Below are positions 1 through 14,810 of a DNA stretch of 64,000 nucleotides, piece by piece (the first letter of the stretch is position 1; each line of letters begins with the position of its first letter). The notes beneath the pieces are model-generated. The model ran no database searches. It was not told the DNA's origin and saw only the letters and a program-made list of their open reading frames with translations. This stretch comes from Escarpia spicata (Eukaryota > Annelida > Polychaeta > Sabellida > Siboglinidae): assembly GCA_963995525.1 (NCBI GenBank), contig OZ023213.1, forward strand, positions 19,236,985 to 19,300,984, read 5' to 3'. The position numbers and the translations under genes are program-made.

Positions 1-684
1 GTTTAAGACACAAATTGGAGAACGATTGGGAATCTCCTTCTATTTGTGTATGTTCTATACAAATACCTACTGGTTCATTATTTCGTTCTTAAGTTCGTTC
101 GTTCATTTATTCGTTCACTGGTTCAAGCTTCCATTTGTATCTTCATTCGGTTGTTAGTTCGTTCGTTTGTTTGTTCATTCATCTACAACCGCGTGATTCT
201 TCATTACACTATGTTGTAACGGTAGTGTCATTTGTATCACAAGTTGTTGCTGGTATGTTATAATTACAGTTATATGTACACATGCCATCATTTCCGTCGA
301 CAAATGTAATTTTAGTTGGTAGATGTAATATATTTGTATCAAAGGACACCTAGCTTCAAGGATACTCTAAGGTCTTTCACCTGTGCAGGTTGCCCTTATG
401 AAAACCCTACATGCCCGTGTGAAATTGAAAACTAAATCAATTATGAACATTCGATATTACCACAGGTCACAAATTTTCAACACCCTGACACATCAAAATT
501 TATCCCACAACATATTTATTTTACTTTTGGAATGATAAATACTTACCTTTCGCACATATCACGTCGTCTCTTGGGGAATGCACTGATACAATCGAAGTGC
601 TATCTGATGACAAGGGAGTCTGCGAATCGCTGCGTGCAGCGTGTCCTAGCTACACTCTAGCGCTGGGAGAGGTCACTGAAGAAG
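1..684. other. No recognisable gene
   Basis: AT-rich sequence with a run of degenerate 'ttcgttc/gttcatt' words near 90-180. I see no open frame of useful length and no element I recognise. Confidence 0.5.
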
Positions 685-970
685 ATGTACATTTCGTCCG
701 AATCTGTGTGATTTTGATGAGCGCAAATTTCACGGCAATTCATCGCTAACTAACAAATTCGGTAGTCGGCTGACCAACGCCGAGCCAACTGTCTACGTAT
801 ATTACCAGGATCCCAAGCAGCGCTCGACTGGCGTCGAATTCGAACAGAGCAAGACAATAGCCGATGACGTCGGCAATTTGCTGGTTCGTGATCAAGTCTA
901 CCAGGTCCAATATGCCGACCTGTTGAAGTTCCCAACCATCCCGCTTACCCTGCCCTTGTCAACCGCATAG
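685..970 (+). CDS. Unassigned open frame, possible exon
   Basis: A frame of about 95 codons is open from just after a TGA near 682 to a TAG at 968-970. It has no ATG near its start, so if real it would be an internal or terminal exon. The composition is protein-like, with a Tyr/Val-rich stretch followed by an Asp/Gln-containing segment, but I recognise no family. Downstream (1080-1200) another short stretch with coding-like composition lies in a different frame, which suggests a decayed gene or mobile-element remnant. Function unknown. Confidence 0.25.
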
Positions 971-2294
971 CCCGTACGCGGCTTCTATGCGCTATTGCGA
1001 GGCGAGAATAATTTGCGTAGCCGTCTCATCTAGAATGCTCAGAGCACTGAATGTGTCGACCAATAGCCCGAGAGTTTACTGGAGGTACAGGCGCTCACCA
1101 TTGCGGAGAAATGGGCAGTTCAAAGGAAACGATGTGAATTCGCAAAGCACGTTGAAGCGACGCGCACAGCGCTGGTTTTAGGGGCAAGCGAAGGTGAAGG
1201 CATATGAACTTAAAGACTGCGAGCGGTTTTTCCTTGAAAATTCTATGTAGCACTTGCTGTCGGCCCTGCAGCATCGCATGCCATCATGCCGTGATATGTA
1301 ATTTTACAATTTGAACATAAATGAAACAAAAATGTTGAATAAATAAATCCGTGTAAATTTGGATTGAAATGTAACTGTCTCTGATAAAATACAAAACACA
1401 TGTTTACCCGTGAGAAATGGTCCACTGCCCGTGTGAGCTAAACCTAAGAAAAACCCTGCCTAAAGTGAATGTTGTTCATCATTGCGTGCACCTCGGTTTC
1501 ACGGCTGCTCGCGTGTGATGTGCTGGAACGATTCGTGTTCTGCAAGCACATTGCATTAACAAAGACTACATGCCAGGGGACCTGTTCACTGAGAAAACAT
1601 ATTCAAAACGATCCCTTGTTGAATCTAGGGAGCTTTTCAAAAATTTTACAGCTGGTCGCCGTATCACCGAGAACACTACTTCCGTGAATCACCGGCGGAA
1701 GTGTCCTGGCGGTGCGTCGTCGCGTTGATCTAGGCAAACTTCCGCAAGTCTCCAGCAATACGTTGATCATGCGGAATCGCTGTACTACAACAACCTGTAA
1801 TAATCTCAGGTGATTATGTGAAACTGCTACCTGCCTGGGCTATATGTTACCTGAGAAGTTCCAATTGACATTACAATTGCCTTATTAGACGTTACACTTG
1901 GTGCTGAAGTTTATTATATTACAGAAATGGGATATTCATGACATCTTTTAATTTTTTGAAGGTACTAATATTGATCTTTTTATCTGTTTTACAAAATTTA
2001 TTGAAATCGTTGATCAGTGGTTTTTTCCCTGTAATTTTGTAATCATTGCTGTTGTAGAAAAGCACAATGATTAGTTTGTACTCTGTGTTGCTAGGAAGTG
2101 TAATTGCAGTATATTGGCATGTTGACGTAGACCTACACGATGATGCATTGATAGATACAACACGGAGGATCCATGTCTTTGATATACATGAATAAATACT
2201 AATGCAGTTAGAATAAACATTTGAAAATGTGTGTTTGTCTGTGTTGTATTTATATATTGCAATTATGCACTAAATTCGCAACAAAAATAATTAC
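971..2294. other. No recognisable gene
   Basis: Only short open frames with no family resemblance. AT-rich, probably intergenic or old repeat. Confidence 0.4.
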
Positions 2295-2874
2295 TTTATA
2301 AGATTCGTCTTTCAGTGCGTCGTAGATCGTGGCGCACACCTTATGTACAAACGATCCAATCGTTGTCTCTCTTACGACACGAAACAACATCTCCAGACTT
2401 TTGAAAGAGTCACCTGTAAAAAAACATTGTAATCAATAATGGCAAATTATAATTTGCCCAAGGTAAATACCACCCATCAGAAAAAAATGTGGATAATTTA
2501 GTAAACCCAAGAAAGTACAAATATAATAATAGTATTGCGATTTGACGAAAATATTTTAGTGGATTTATTTATTAGTGATTATTTATTAAGGAATAAAATA
2601 GACACCTACCAGTGGCCAAAAAACTTAGGGTGATGGTCAGTCGTTCAGAGGGGGAAATGGGAGCACGATATCGGGTCGTTTGCTTGTCAATCGCAGGCTT
2701 GATCAGATCGAGTAGGAACGTGAAAACCTCTGGTGTCATCCGTAAGAAATTACGGTAGACGTCTATATCATTTTCCCGTTGCCCCTGTACAAGATTATCA
2801 TGTGCTCCATGCTGCTCACGAGCGAGCAGATGAGCCTTGACCCACTGCTTGCGTTTACGGTTTTGTTTTGCCAT
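2295..2874 (-). pseudogene. PIF/Harbinger transposase, N-terminal two-exon fragment
   Basis: The first exon (2874-2610) starts at an ATG. It reads as the N-terminal helical region of HARBI1-like nucleases, including a 'RNFLRMTPE-F--LL--I-P-I-K--T--R-PIS--ERL-ITL-FLATG' pattern, and ends at a GTAGGT donor. A second exon (2415-2295) follows a T-rich tract and CAG acceptor, joins in frame at the family's Gly, and continues with the 'S-KSLE--FRV' segment. A possible GTAATT donor closes it. The catalytic DDE exons are not found nearby, so this is a fragment. Family knowledge: HARBI1-type nucleases cut and paste Harbinger elements with a MYB/SANT-like partner. Another open frame on the same strand (2763-3032) overlaps the first exon and is probably its shadow. 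Confidence 0.7.
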
Positions 2875-3469
2875 TTTGCTTTCTTCTGCGCAGCCACAGC
2901 GACGTCGATGCTACCATGGATAATGCTATATCTCTCGTTGACTCCATCTTCTCCTGTGGTTATCAACTCGGTAATTGTAGTAACCATTGTTTTCCTCAAA
3001 GCGGCCAACAGACGTGTAAAAAGGCTAAACACAACGGCATTCTATGCAACGTGTAGTCGGCGGGCTACTCACTATATTCCATAGCTGGCGCCACTTTTTG
3101 TAGTAGTAATCCTAGCTACCATCAGATGGCAGTAGGGGCTGCGACATGTCGCTACAAAATCACCCTCGCAGTGTCCGTGCACACCGTTGCGACACGACCT
3201 TACAACTTCTTACAGGTTCTTACAGGTCCTCTTCTGGCTTCTAGGCTATGATGCCTCTTACGCCAGCTCTGATGTTTGTCGTCAAACTATGCGTCTGACG
3301 AGTTGTTCCATAATATGGGTGGGGCTGTGTAATCGAGCTTAATTGGGTGGTTTTTCATAATTTGTCAAATTTTCCCTCAAAGGACTGGACTGATGGAGCC
3401 TCTACCACAGACTGCGGGAGGATGTTCCATACGTCCGTGCATCGGTGTATAAATGAATTTTTTTAATGT

Positions 3470-5931
3470 TTAACCGACAACGTCCTTTGAATATTTTAGG
3501 TGATGTCCTCGCGTACATGATTCATTATCCCTCAAAGTTATAAAGTTCGATGTCACAGCTGTATCATATTTGTCTGTTAAAATCCTATACATTTCAATCA
3601 TGTCTCCTCTGAGGCGATGATATGACAAAGTTGGTAATTTTAGTCTTTGCAGACGTTCATTGTATTCAAGATCTTTAAAACCTGGAATTAATTTGGTTGC
3701 TCTACGCTGAACATTGTCAAGAGCTGTAATGCGTTTAATTAAGAACGGAGCCCATACTTGATTTGCATATTCAATATGTGGGCGGACGAGAGATTTAAAA
3801 ACAGTAGAAAAACACTGTTCATCCATGTAATCAAAAGTGCGACGAATTATCCCCATCATTGAATTGGCTTTATTAATTTTTTCCGACATATGTGCCTCAA
3901 AGTTTAGTGATGAGTCAAAAGTGACGCCAATATCCTTCATCTTATCCGTACTTGCCAGCGTTATATGATTAGGCCCCAGTGTGTAGCTGTCATTTCTTAT
4001 GGTTGATGATCCTACTCTCATATGGCAGCAATTGTCTGGGTGGAACTTTAAAAAAGATTCGTATGTCCAATGTTCTGCATGGGTAAGATCTTGTTGAAGC
4101 TTTGTGCAATCTTCATTGGTGTAAATTGGATGGAAGAGTTTCATATCATCCGCAAACAGGAATATTTCGGAGCTCTTTATAACATCCGGTAAATCTTTAA
4201 TAAATATAACAAAAAGTAGGGGGCCAATCACCGATCCTTGTGGTATGCCGCTGATGACATCATGCCAATCTGAAAAATAATTATTGACCCTTACACGTTG
4301 TGTTCTGTGGGCCAACAGAGCTGCAACCCAGCTTAGAATATTTCCTTGAATTCCATTGCTCTGGAGTTTCTCTATAAGTCGTAGATGTGGGACTTTGTCA
4401 AATGCTTTCATAAAATCACAATGTACTACATCAATACATCCACCATTATCTAGTGTCTCAGTCCGTGAATCGAGTACTTTAAGTAATTGGAGAACTGTAG
4501 ACCGCCCTTTGATGAAACCAAAGTGTTTGTCGCTCAACAGGTCATTATCTTTCAAGTGTTTAGTGATGGTATCTCTGACTATGCCTTCCATTATTTTCCC
4601 TACTATGCTCGTTATGCTGACTGGCCGGTAGTTATGTCAACTTATTTATTCCCAGAGTTAATCATCAATATGCAAAAAAGTACATCAGACACAACATTAT
4701 ACAAACTGTTAACAATACTCCAAGCATCATCCTTGATAAAATGTATACACATAGTTTATATGGTTTTTCCACTTATACACGTAAATACGGAAGAGAAATG
4801 ATTTGCCAATACCTGTGCTTTTTCCAAATCTGTCTTTATCAAATCATCCTTGTCTTTGCTTTTTATTAAGTTAGGTATTCCCATTCTTGTGTTCATTTTC
4901 GCCTGCGCATATTGCCAGAACTTCTTGGGATTCTGTTTTATTTGATTTATGATATCTTTTTTATATAGTTTCTGTGCCTTTCTTGTCAGTCTCCTGACCT
5001 GATTTCGGAGTCGACAAAATTCCTGATAAGTTTGGGCATCTTTGGAGAGAAGATAGTTTTCCACAACCTGTTTTTTCTTTTGATTTTGTTTCGGATTTTC
5101 AACTCCAGTGGAACTGGGTAGTTTCTGGCTCTCTCAGTTATCACCTTCTTTGGTATGCATTTTTCTTTTGCATATCTAAGCTTAGAAGTAAGGATATCCC
5201 ATTGAGTTTGAACATCCTCCTGGTGATTAGAAAATTCCTCCCCCCAATCAATGTTTAGCATGTCTTTCATTTTGGTGTAATCCCCCTTGTCGTATCTATA
5301 GACAGTTTTGCTGATTGGTTCATAGACTGGCATGCAGTTAAGAACCACCTTAATAAAAGAATGGTCACTTCTTCCTAGTGCTGAGGCTATTTCAATTATT
5401 GAGATCTCTGTGTCTTCACTAGTAAGGACAAGATCAAGGAGTGATGGTTCAGTTGTACCTCTACCTCTAGTGGGCTATGTTATATGTTGCGCAAAGTAAC
5501 AGTCTCGAAGTTTCTCAATAAATTTAAATTCTTTCTCCTCTGTACTTGCTCCTGTATTTGACATTGTTTCTCAATCAATTTTAGGATAGTATAAAATCTC
5601 CAAGTAGTAGAACACGTGCACATTTTTTCTCACTTATTTTATCAAGTAGTTTGTTAAGGTTGTCATTGTTCTCGGTGGTACTGTTTGGACTCCTATAAAA
5701 GGAGCCTATGAGAAGAGTGTCTTTCCGTTTCAGTTTTAAAGTGCAACATTGTGCTTCATTGAACTCAACATAAAACTGGTGCACTTCAAATGGCAAGGAA
5801 TTGTGAAGAAACAAGATCATCCCTCTGCCTGTGTCCTCACTAATATTTATAGTTTCCATAGAATATCCTTCCAGGTTATATTCTTGTGTGGTAAGTTGTC
5901 TTTTATAATTTTTAGGTTTTACTTCTGACAC
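3470..5931 (-). pseudogene. LINE ORF2: endonuclease and reverse transcriptase
   Basis: Pieces in order on the minus strand: 5931-5581 is an exonuclease-endonuclease-phosphatase fold fragment with 'GSFYRSPNS' and 'VLLLGDF'. 5348-4986 and 5064-4756 are the connector with 'RRLTRKAQKLYKK' and 'KKFWQYAQAKMNT'. 4591-3470 is a 373-codon reverse transcriptase with 'SGIPQGSVIGPLLF' and the catalytic 'FADDMKLF', ending in the usual CR1-type C-terminal 'NVQRRATKLIPGFKDL' block. The endonuclease His/Asp pair lies in the interrupted part. The enzyme would nick target DNA and copy the LINE RNA, but the frame breaks make it inactive. Confidence 0.75.
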
Positions 5932-6027
5932 TGTTATAACCTGTGGTGGAGTTGAATGGTTTTTTTCTACATTTTAGTTCTGTTAGATTTTCTTTTGTTA
6001 GCACATCAGCATTTGTGTACCATACAG

Positions 6028-7124
6028 TTATTTCTCTGGCACTGGCACTTGTGGTGCGAGAGTTTGGTTGGTATTTTCGCCCCTCTTTTTTACTTTGATG
6101 ATCTGTCTTTCTCCTGGGCGCCCTCTTATCAGGTAGAAAAAATTTGTTGTCTGCTCCTGCTGTGTTTTTTCTCTAGCCTCCTTCTGTAGTAGTCGCTCCT
6201 TCTCTCTGTCATCTTTGCTCATGTCATGCTTTATAACCATTCCACTGAATGGTTCCCCTTTGTTTTTCAGTTTGTATAGGTTTTTCATGACAAAAGCTTT
6301 TTTATCCTCTTCTGGGAATGTTACAAGTAACGGACGAGTTCTTGTTCCTTCTGTTTCCATTTCATTTCTTTGTTTGCTCCCTAATCACCTTACTTGTAGG
6401 TCTTCAGGTTGGTATTTACCATCTGTAGTGTATCCTGACATTTCCCTCATTAGTTTCCTGTCATGAATAGTGTTTCTTCTTTCAGGGTGCTGGTCCCCTC
6501 TGGCACATTGTATATCACAATGTTCTTCATTCTGGTCATTCGGTCATTTATTTGGGTGCATACAGTGGCGACCATTTCATCTTTGTTTATGACTGGTTCT
6601 ACGTATGTTGCTCCTAGTGATTCATGTGGTGTCTGAGATTGCAGATTGGATACTTTTAAGACTGTCTCCTCAAGTTCATTGACTCTGGTTTGGAATGCTT
6701 TTTGTTTATTTTCCATTGCAGTCAATTTCTTTTCAAATTTGTCTTGACGCTCGTTCATGATAAGGATGTGTGACATGATTGCCTTTGCCCCTCTTTGGCA
6801 TGATTTACAGTACCAACTGATTCGTTGGTTTTCATCTCTGGTTAATATAGCATAAAAGGCATCAGACACACTTTGACAGACTTTGTGATACCATCCCTTA
6901 CATATGTCACACTCAATGGCGTCCTCGTTATCTTTAACTTCCAAGCTGCAGTCAGGGCAGACACATTTTTCTTGATCTCTGTCAGCCTCTAATTTCTTGT
7001 TTGTTTTATGACTTTTCTTTGAATTGTGTCTTGATGATGTTGCCTTAGAGCTAGACGAGCTAGATAAGCTACCTCGTAGAGATCTTGATGTTTGAGATAA
7101 CACTGGTGTACCACCAGTTGCCAT
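6028..7124 (-). pseudogene. LINE ORF1 with PHD finger and coiled coil
   Basis: The first open piece (7124-6450) starts at an ATG and has a Ser/Lys-rich head. A Cys4-His-Cys3 PHD-like finger follows, with a C-x2-C pair, 'CDICKGWYHKVC', and a final 'WYCKSC'. After that come a heptad-like coiled coil ('MNERQDKFEKKLTAMENK') and the start of an RRM-like strand ('NIVIYNVPEG'). A second piece (6360-6028) in another frame carries the basic C-terminal half, including 'RPLLVTFPEEDKKAFVMKNL'. This layout is known for ORF1 of CR1-group LINEs, where ORF1p binds RNA and acts as a chaperone for target-primed reverse transcription. At least one frameshift separates the pieces. Confidence 0.7.
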
Positions 7125-7140
7125 ATTTGTTAGATACTTA

Positions 7141-7720
7141 ATACATAAAAAATTTCATTAACCTACTTTAAAAAAAAATTATTCATTAATAAAAAAATAT
7201 ATATATATATCTATAAAAAAATATATAAAAATATTAACTTTTATACTAAACTGAATAGGTGCAAGTGCAGGGTTTGGGACTAGTGCAAACACCAACAGAT
7301 AGAAGCAATGATAGGGTGAATGTTAGGTTTTTTTGTAGCCCTGGGCCGACTCAAGGCTTGAAATATGTTGAAGACGCAAGGGTGATGATGATACACCCGA
7401 AAAAAAGGCCTGTTAGTTCAGGAAATGGCAAGACATAGGAGTAGGATTTAAGAATATATAATCTACGTGTCTTATAGAGGTAATGTATATGTAATTACTG
7501 TGATGTTTAGTTTTTAGAACACCCTGATTATGCGAGTTGCATTGGGGGTGATTTGTGTTTCGCGCTCTTAGCTTATTGTTTACTTTTTCGCCATTTTGTT
7601 TTAAATTCTACGGGTGGTTGCTAAGCAAATATTTTGGCGAAATAAGACTTTGGAATGATTGATTGCAAATATATCAATACGTACGTATAATAATTATGAT
7701 ATAATTGCACCTTTGCAAGA
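7141..7720. other. AT-rich intergenic stretch
   Basis: Runs of A and an AT repeat near 7190-7230, then nondescript sequence. No gene seen. Confidence 0.5.
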
Positions 7721-7721
7721 T

Positions 7722-9263
7722 TTAAACAATAACAGTCTTTAGAATTTATAATATTAACTATAAATGTACGAGCGGGGAATAAGAAGAGACATAACCTGAC
7801 GCATGCGCACTCGTCTTCACGCATGCGCACTCGCCGATCAAGTACATTCCCGACAGGTGTCCGTGTGCCAAGTCGGCAATGCCAACGTAGGCTTAGTGTG
7901 TTGTTACACGTTGGCAAAAAAGAAAACAAAACATATTGCCAATGGATATAACTCATTTATTTTGCCTTGGAAAACAGTTCCTCCAGCAGTTTCGACACTT
8001 AGTAACTAATATTTAAGAGATATACATATTTCGCGAGACACTCTATGATTTGCACGTTCAACTAGCCGTGTCGGTAAATATGACCGATATCAAATAATGT
8101 ACGTTTTTTTTCGCACTCCGGTGGTGTGTTCAATATAAATTGACTATCTTATCATGTATTATTATATATTATCACAAACTCGAATAAGAAAGTGTGCATG
8201 CAGAACATATTGAGCGGGAAGGTTTGAGCGAAATCTGCAATGTTCTTCCATTCGTCCCGCTATTTTGGACACTCCATGGTTTAGAATACAGCCGCTTAGA
8301 TGTGTGCGGTTGTGGCCTATATTTTAGCGATTGTAATAAATATTAATGAATTAATGTGCCCTCTATATTACTATTAAGTATGTTATAAAAAAATTAAATA
8401 TTGAACGTAGTCTCCTATTGACATAGTAATAGTTAACAATATTTTATGTGTTTCTTTACAGAGGGTTAACATGGACTATTCCAAACGATAAACAGAAGCC
8501 ATTGAAATATTTCTAGAAATATTTGGCTGTTTTTTCTGTTATTATAACCCCCTTGACAACTGCGAATAAAGACCGTATTACGAAGTGTCGCCACATACAC
8601 ATGCAAATCACACAACAAGCGTTTCTTGAAGAAAAAAGAAAAGGACAACATGCCTCAAAGGATAAACCACCTTGTCAAATTGTACGACGTTGTAAGTCAA
8701 CCTAGTTTAATTCCAAAGACCGTTACATTTTTTGGTGGCGATATATGTTCTATTGCGGCCGATTCTCGAAACCCGGACAACTGGCGAACTGTTAAACTAA
8801 CGTTTGAGCGTGGTCCAAACAACAAAACGTTCAAAGAAGTAACTCTTGACATATACAGCTGTATATGCATAAAACGTAAAGATGAAGTGTCTAGGCAGGT
8901 GGAAATCAGGCGTCTAGGTGTGGTTGGTGGTCTCCACGCCGCCGATGCCCGTTGCCACAACGACTGTTGATGTTCATTTACGAACCCTCGATCTGCACAG
9001 GCTGCAGTGAGTGCAACGTCTGTCCCCAGTTCCAGCGGCGACCAGCAGGAGACACTGCATTTGAAGAAGTATTCGATAGCATGAAATCTGATGTGGAGCA
9101 TATATTGACATCGGTTGAAATATATATAGACTGTATAAGTCATATGAAGGGCAAATACTCACCCGCCGCGCATTGGTGCAAAAGGTGTCTGATTTTCTTT
9201 GACGATAAACTCTTGGTTCTATATGCTGCATGTTTGGCCAGTCTGCTAATTGTTCGTTGTACT
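7722..9263 (+). repeat. Direct duplication, copy 1
   Basis: This block matches 9470-11004 almost base for base, apart from a 31-base segment near 7825-7860 that copy 2 lacks and scattered 1-2 base differences. It ends exactly at the run of N. It contains the open frame starting at 8650. Confidence 0.9.
8650..8970 (+). CDS. Unknown protein, copy 1
   Basis: An ATG-started frame of about 107 codons, beginning with the residues MPQRINHLVK. A good splice acceptor (T-rich tract then ACAG near 8460) lies upstream, so the frame may belong to a multi-exon gene. It differs from the copy at 10392 by a few substitutions and by one extra base near 8940, which changes the C-terminus. No domain recognised; predicted mixed alpha/beta with basic segments. 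Confidence 0.35.
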   Translation: MPQRINHLVKLYDVVSQPSLIPKTVTFFGGDICSIAADSRNPDNWRTVKLTFERGPNNKTFKEVTLDIYSCICIKRKDEVSRQVEIRRLGVVGGLHAADARCHNDC

Positions 9264-9463
9264 NNNNNNNNNNNNNNNNNNNNNNNNNNNNNNNNNNNNN
9301 NNNNNNNNNNNNNNNNNNNNNNNNNNNNNNNNNNNNNNNNNNNNNNNNNNNNNNNNNNNNNNNNNNNNNNNNNNNNNNNNNNNNNNNNNNNNNNNNNNNN
9401 NNNNNNNNNNNNNNNNNNNNNNNNNNNNNNNNNNNNNNNNNNNNNNNNNNNNNNNNNNNNNNN
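9264..9463. other. Assembly gap of exactly 200 N
   Basis: 200 consecutive N separate the two near-identical copies. A round number suggests a placeholder gap, not a measured length. Confidence 0.98.
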
Positions 9464-11582
<2,119 letters not shown>

Positions 11583-11618
11583 CATTTGATTAACATCTTC
11601 AATGACTTTGAATAAGTA

Positions 11619-12100
11619 CTAGATAGCATGAAATTCGACGTGGAACATATATTTACCTCGGTTGAAATATATATAGACTGTATAAGTCATATGAAGGGCA
11701 AATACTCACCCGCCGCGCATTGGTGCAAAAGGTGTCTGATTTCTTTGACGATAAACTCTTGGTTCTGTTTGCTGCATGTTTGGCCAGTCGGCTAATTGTC
11801 CGTTGTACTGCTAGGAAACTTATTCGGATTGAAGACGATGACGACGATGACGTTTCAGTCGGAAATGTTGCTAAGTCGATACAAAGAGAAGCAAGTATTC
11901 TAGCTCATGTAAAATTGAGTACAATACGCGCATCGACATCGAATAGCTACAGAAGATACCAGTGCAACTCTGATGGCCCTACGCTCAACAGTATCCTATA
12001 AACTTGACCATACTCTGCATGCCATTTTGGTTGGAAACATAGTCACGAGTGCAGTCACAAACCAACCAACAGCCCTGCAAATTGTCTTAAATGTTGTGCT
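11619..12100 (+). repeat. Third, partial copy of the duplicated block
   Basis: Homologous to about 10808-11287, including the hydrophobic/Asp-rich frame, but clearly more diverged than copies 1 and 2 are from each other. It leads into a second GA tract at the same place as the first. The unit '3' part of block plus GA tract plus caggcatttgattaaca' is therefore tandemly repeated. Confidence 0.85.
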
Positions 12101-12419
<319 letters not shown>

Positions 12420-12429
12420 GGAGAACAGG

Positions 12430-13860
12430 CATTTGATTAACATCTTCAATGACTTTGAAATCTCGTGTTCGTACGAACCATACTTGAGATGCAAGGCATC
12501 AGCTAATTTATTTACAGCAATAAACAACGATCTCAATGGATTATCACACTCAGGTGTTGGTCTTGTTCAGATTTTCACAAATAACTTCATTAATGCAGAC
12601 ATATATTCACAGAACGGGCAACAATCCACTCTACACAATTACACGCAGAACAGACAACTGAATGTTGACGCAAGCAAACAACCTGGACTTTGAACTCTTT
12701 AAAACAGTTTGAAATGTACCAAAAACACCCGAATTTGCTGGCTTCAAAACCAGGAAATCAGGCGAGCAGAATGACAGTTTTTGTACCATCTGATCCTTCG
12801 ACTGTCATGATTGCAATGAAGGAGGCTCGGCGATTAACGAGGCACACTTGACAGACCATTACTGTTTTTACAGCAGACCAACCGTTGTACAAAGTTGCAG
12901 GCAATATAATCTGGGTCTATTCTGACGTGTTCGCCAACTTTTTGTTCAGATTAGAAGATGCACATGCTTATGAGTTTTTAGGGATCAGGGTGCCTGATGG
13001 GTAACGGTGGACCTGAAGGGATAATGAAGGCTGCGTTTGGTGGATTTACCGGATGCTATCTGGAAAGAACTTTCCTCAAAATTCGAGAGCTCTGCGGATT
13101 GTTGTGGAAGAATTGTTACGTTCACTGATCAACAAAGCCGAGGACCACGACGATATCATGTCTCTTATTGAAATGAGAGCTGCAAGCAGCAGAAGATCAA
13201 AGTTGTTGACAGAGAACCTTCTCAAACCTGTGCTTATTATGATACTGTTCATGTGTGCACAGCGCGAAGCAGTATGGCCTCTTCATGTCTAGGCCATAAA
13301 GGAGATGATACCGTACTTCTTTGCAGCCGGACATGTGAACTACGCCAGGTATGGACTGCATTACCTAAAAACCATGGAGCGTCATCCTGAAAGCCTGTTG
13401 GAGAACTTACTGAAAGGACAGCATGTGAAGCGCCGCAACCCGAGCATTTGGAAAGGCATTTGGTGAGACTTGTACACTGAGACGACATTTACGTGATATG
13501 GGCATAGACCAGGATGCATTACTGATATAACGCTTATGCCGTCAAATGTGAACAAGGTGCACTCTGAGTCTTCACGTAATCAACTTCTTTGAATGTGACG
13601 TTGTCAGCATGAGAGCCGCATACAACAAAGCAAGCAACGATCCACAAAGAAGAAATACTGGGCCGCATTAAATCTTACACAGCGGACAGGGAGATCGTTG
13701 AACAAATGCTGGAGACCTGCATTGGTCCGCTGAACGATGTGGGTCACCCCCAGGGCATTGTTAGCATAGTCTCAGGGAGAATAGCTGCAAAAGCTATGAA
13801 TGTGTCACTGATCGGCGAGGTCTCCGTAACTAGGTGGTTCAGGTATAATAGGGTGTAATG
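12430..13860 (+). pseudogene. Decayed coding sequence of unknown, repeat-like family
   Basis: Protein-like sequence is spread over all three forward frames with stops. The clearest stretch, 13270-13470, reads as a helical segment containing 'MIPYFFAAGHVNYARYGLHY' followed by a 'HPESLLENLL' segment, with two in-frame stops. Another open piece is 13053-13292. From memory this segment resembles a protein found many times in invertebrate genomes as part of mobile elements, but I cannot name the family with certainty. The link to the unknown frames upstream is not established. Confidence 0.4.
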
Positions 13861-14470
13861 TTAATTACGTCAAAGCTTGTGAATACGTGCGCACCGTGAT
13901 CAACGCAACAAGGAACAATGGACATTTATTAATTTTATTACATATGTGAATACGAATTTCTTTTTTATAGTAACAATAAACACAAAATATATATTCTCTA
14001 GTCTACCCTCCCTCGGCTCTCAGATAATCTTTGAAAGCCCAAAAATACCAGAACTGCCCGTTCAAAAAACTAAATATTATTCACACTCAAGAGAATTTCA
14101 CTCTTCAACCCATTACAAGATCTGGTCCGCTCGGACTCACATAAATAGCATGGAAGAATCTGCACCATCCTTAGTATAGGGAAACTAGTATCTTAATTAT
14201 ATACATATATCCGGAGTCTAAACTAGTCTTAGAATACAGTGAGACAATATCTTAATCATATATAATATATATATATAATATTGATTTGTCACTTCCCTAC
14301 ATACGGTTTCACCGCGTAGTCGTACGAAAGTTCGCCACGAGATCACACGAGATCACAAGATGACAGTTCATCGAAAATGTCGGTGTCGTTGCCCGCACGT
14401 CGTTCGCGCTCCCCCTGACCCGCCGGCTCGCAGACACGGCTCGGCCGACCGTTTCCCGAAAACAAAAATA
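13861..14470. other. No recognisable gene
   Basis: AT-rich with a short TA repeat near 14260-14280. No gene seen. Confidence 0.4.
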
Positions 14471-14474
14471 TATC

Positions 14475-14810
14475 ACGTGAAGTAAGAAAACGTGTACTGC
14501 AATGCTACATAGAGCCCGTATTGCTACATGGATGTGAATCCTTGACAATAAGCAAATGTTAACAACAAACGTACTGCTGAAATGTGTTTTTTAAGAGTGC
14601 TGGGAGTGTCATGCACTGCAAGGCAAAGCAGTGAAGTAATCCTTTGGACAGCCAAATCAAAAAGAAGATCATAATCACAATTAGAACACAACAAGCACGA
14701 TGTGGCATATCGTTAGAAAGAAAAAGCAAAACTGCTACAAACTGAAAACGACCGTGCGGTTTGGAAAGCCATGATTGCCAAAGTCTGTAACAGACATGGC
14801 ACATAGAAGA
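14475..14810 (+). pseudogene. LINE reverse-transcriptase C-terminal remnant
   Basis: Forward translation shows a piece resembling the end of RTE/L1-type reverse transcriptases ('RKRVLQCYIEPVLLHGCESL', then 'CFLRVLGVSCT'). It is interrupted by stops and short on both sides. Confidence 0.5.

Larger units (their letters stand above)
3100..7140 (-). mobile_element. CR1/Jockey-like LINE, near full length, decayed
   Basis: A non-LTR retrotransposon on the minus strand, with its 5' end near 7140 and 3' end near 3.1-3.4 kb. Reading in its sense: PHD-finger ORF1, endonuclease, connector, reverse transcriptase, then a C-terminal tail whose frame continues past the ORF stop at 3470 to about 3370 in another frame. 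Several frameshifts separate the pieces, so it is not active as written. No obvious poly(A) or microsatellite tail marks the 3' end. The ends are estimates from where coding similarity stops. Confidence 0.75.
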
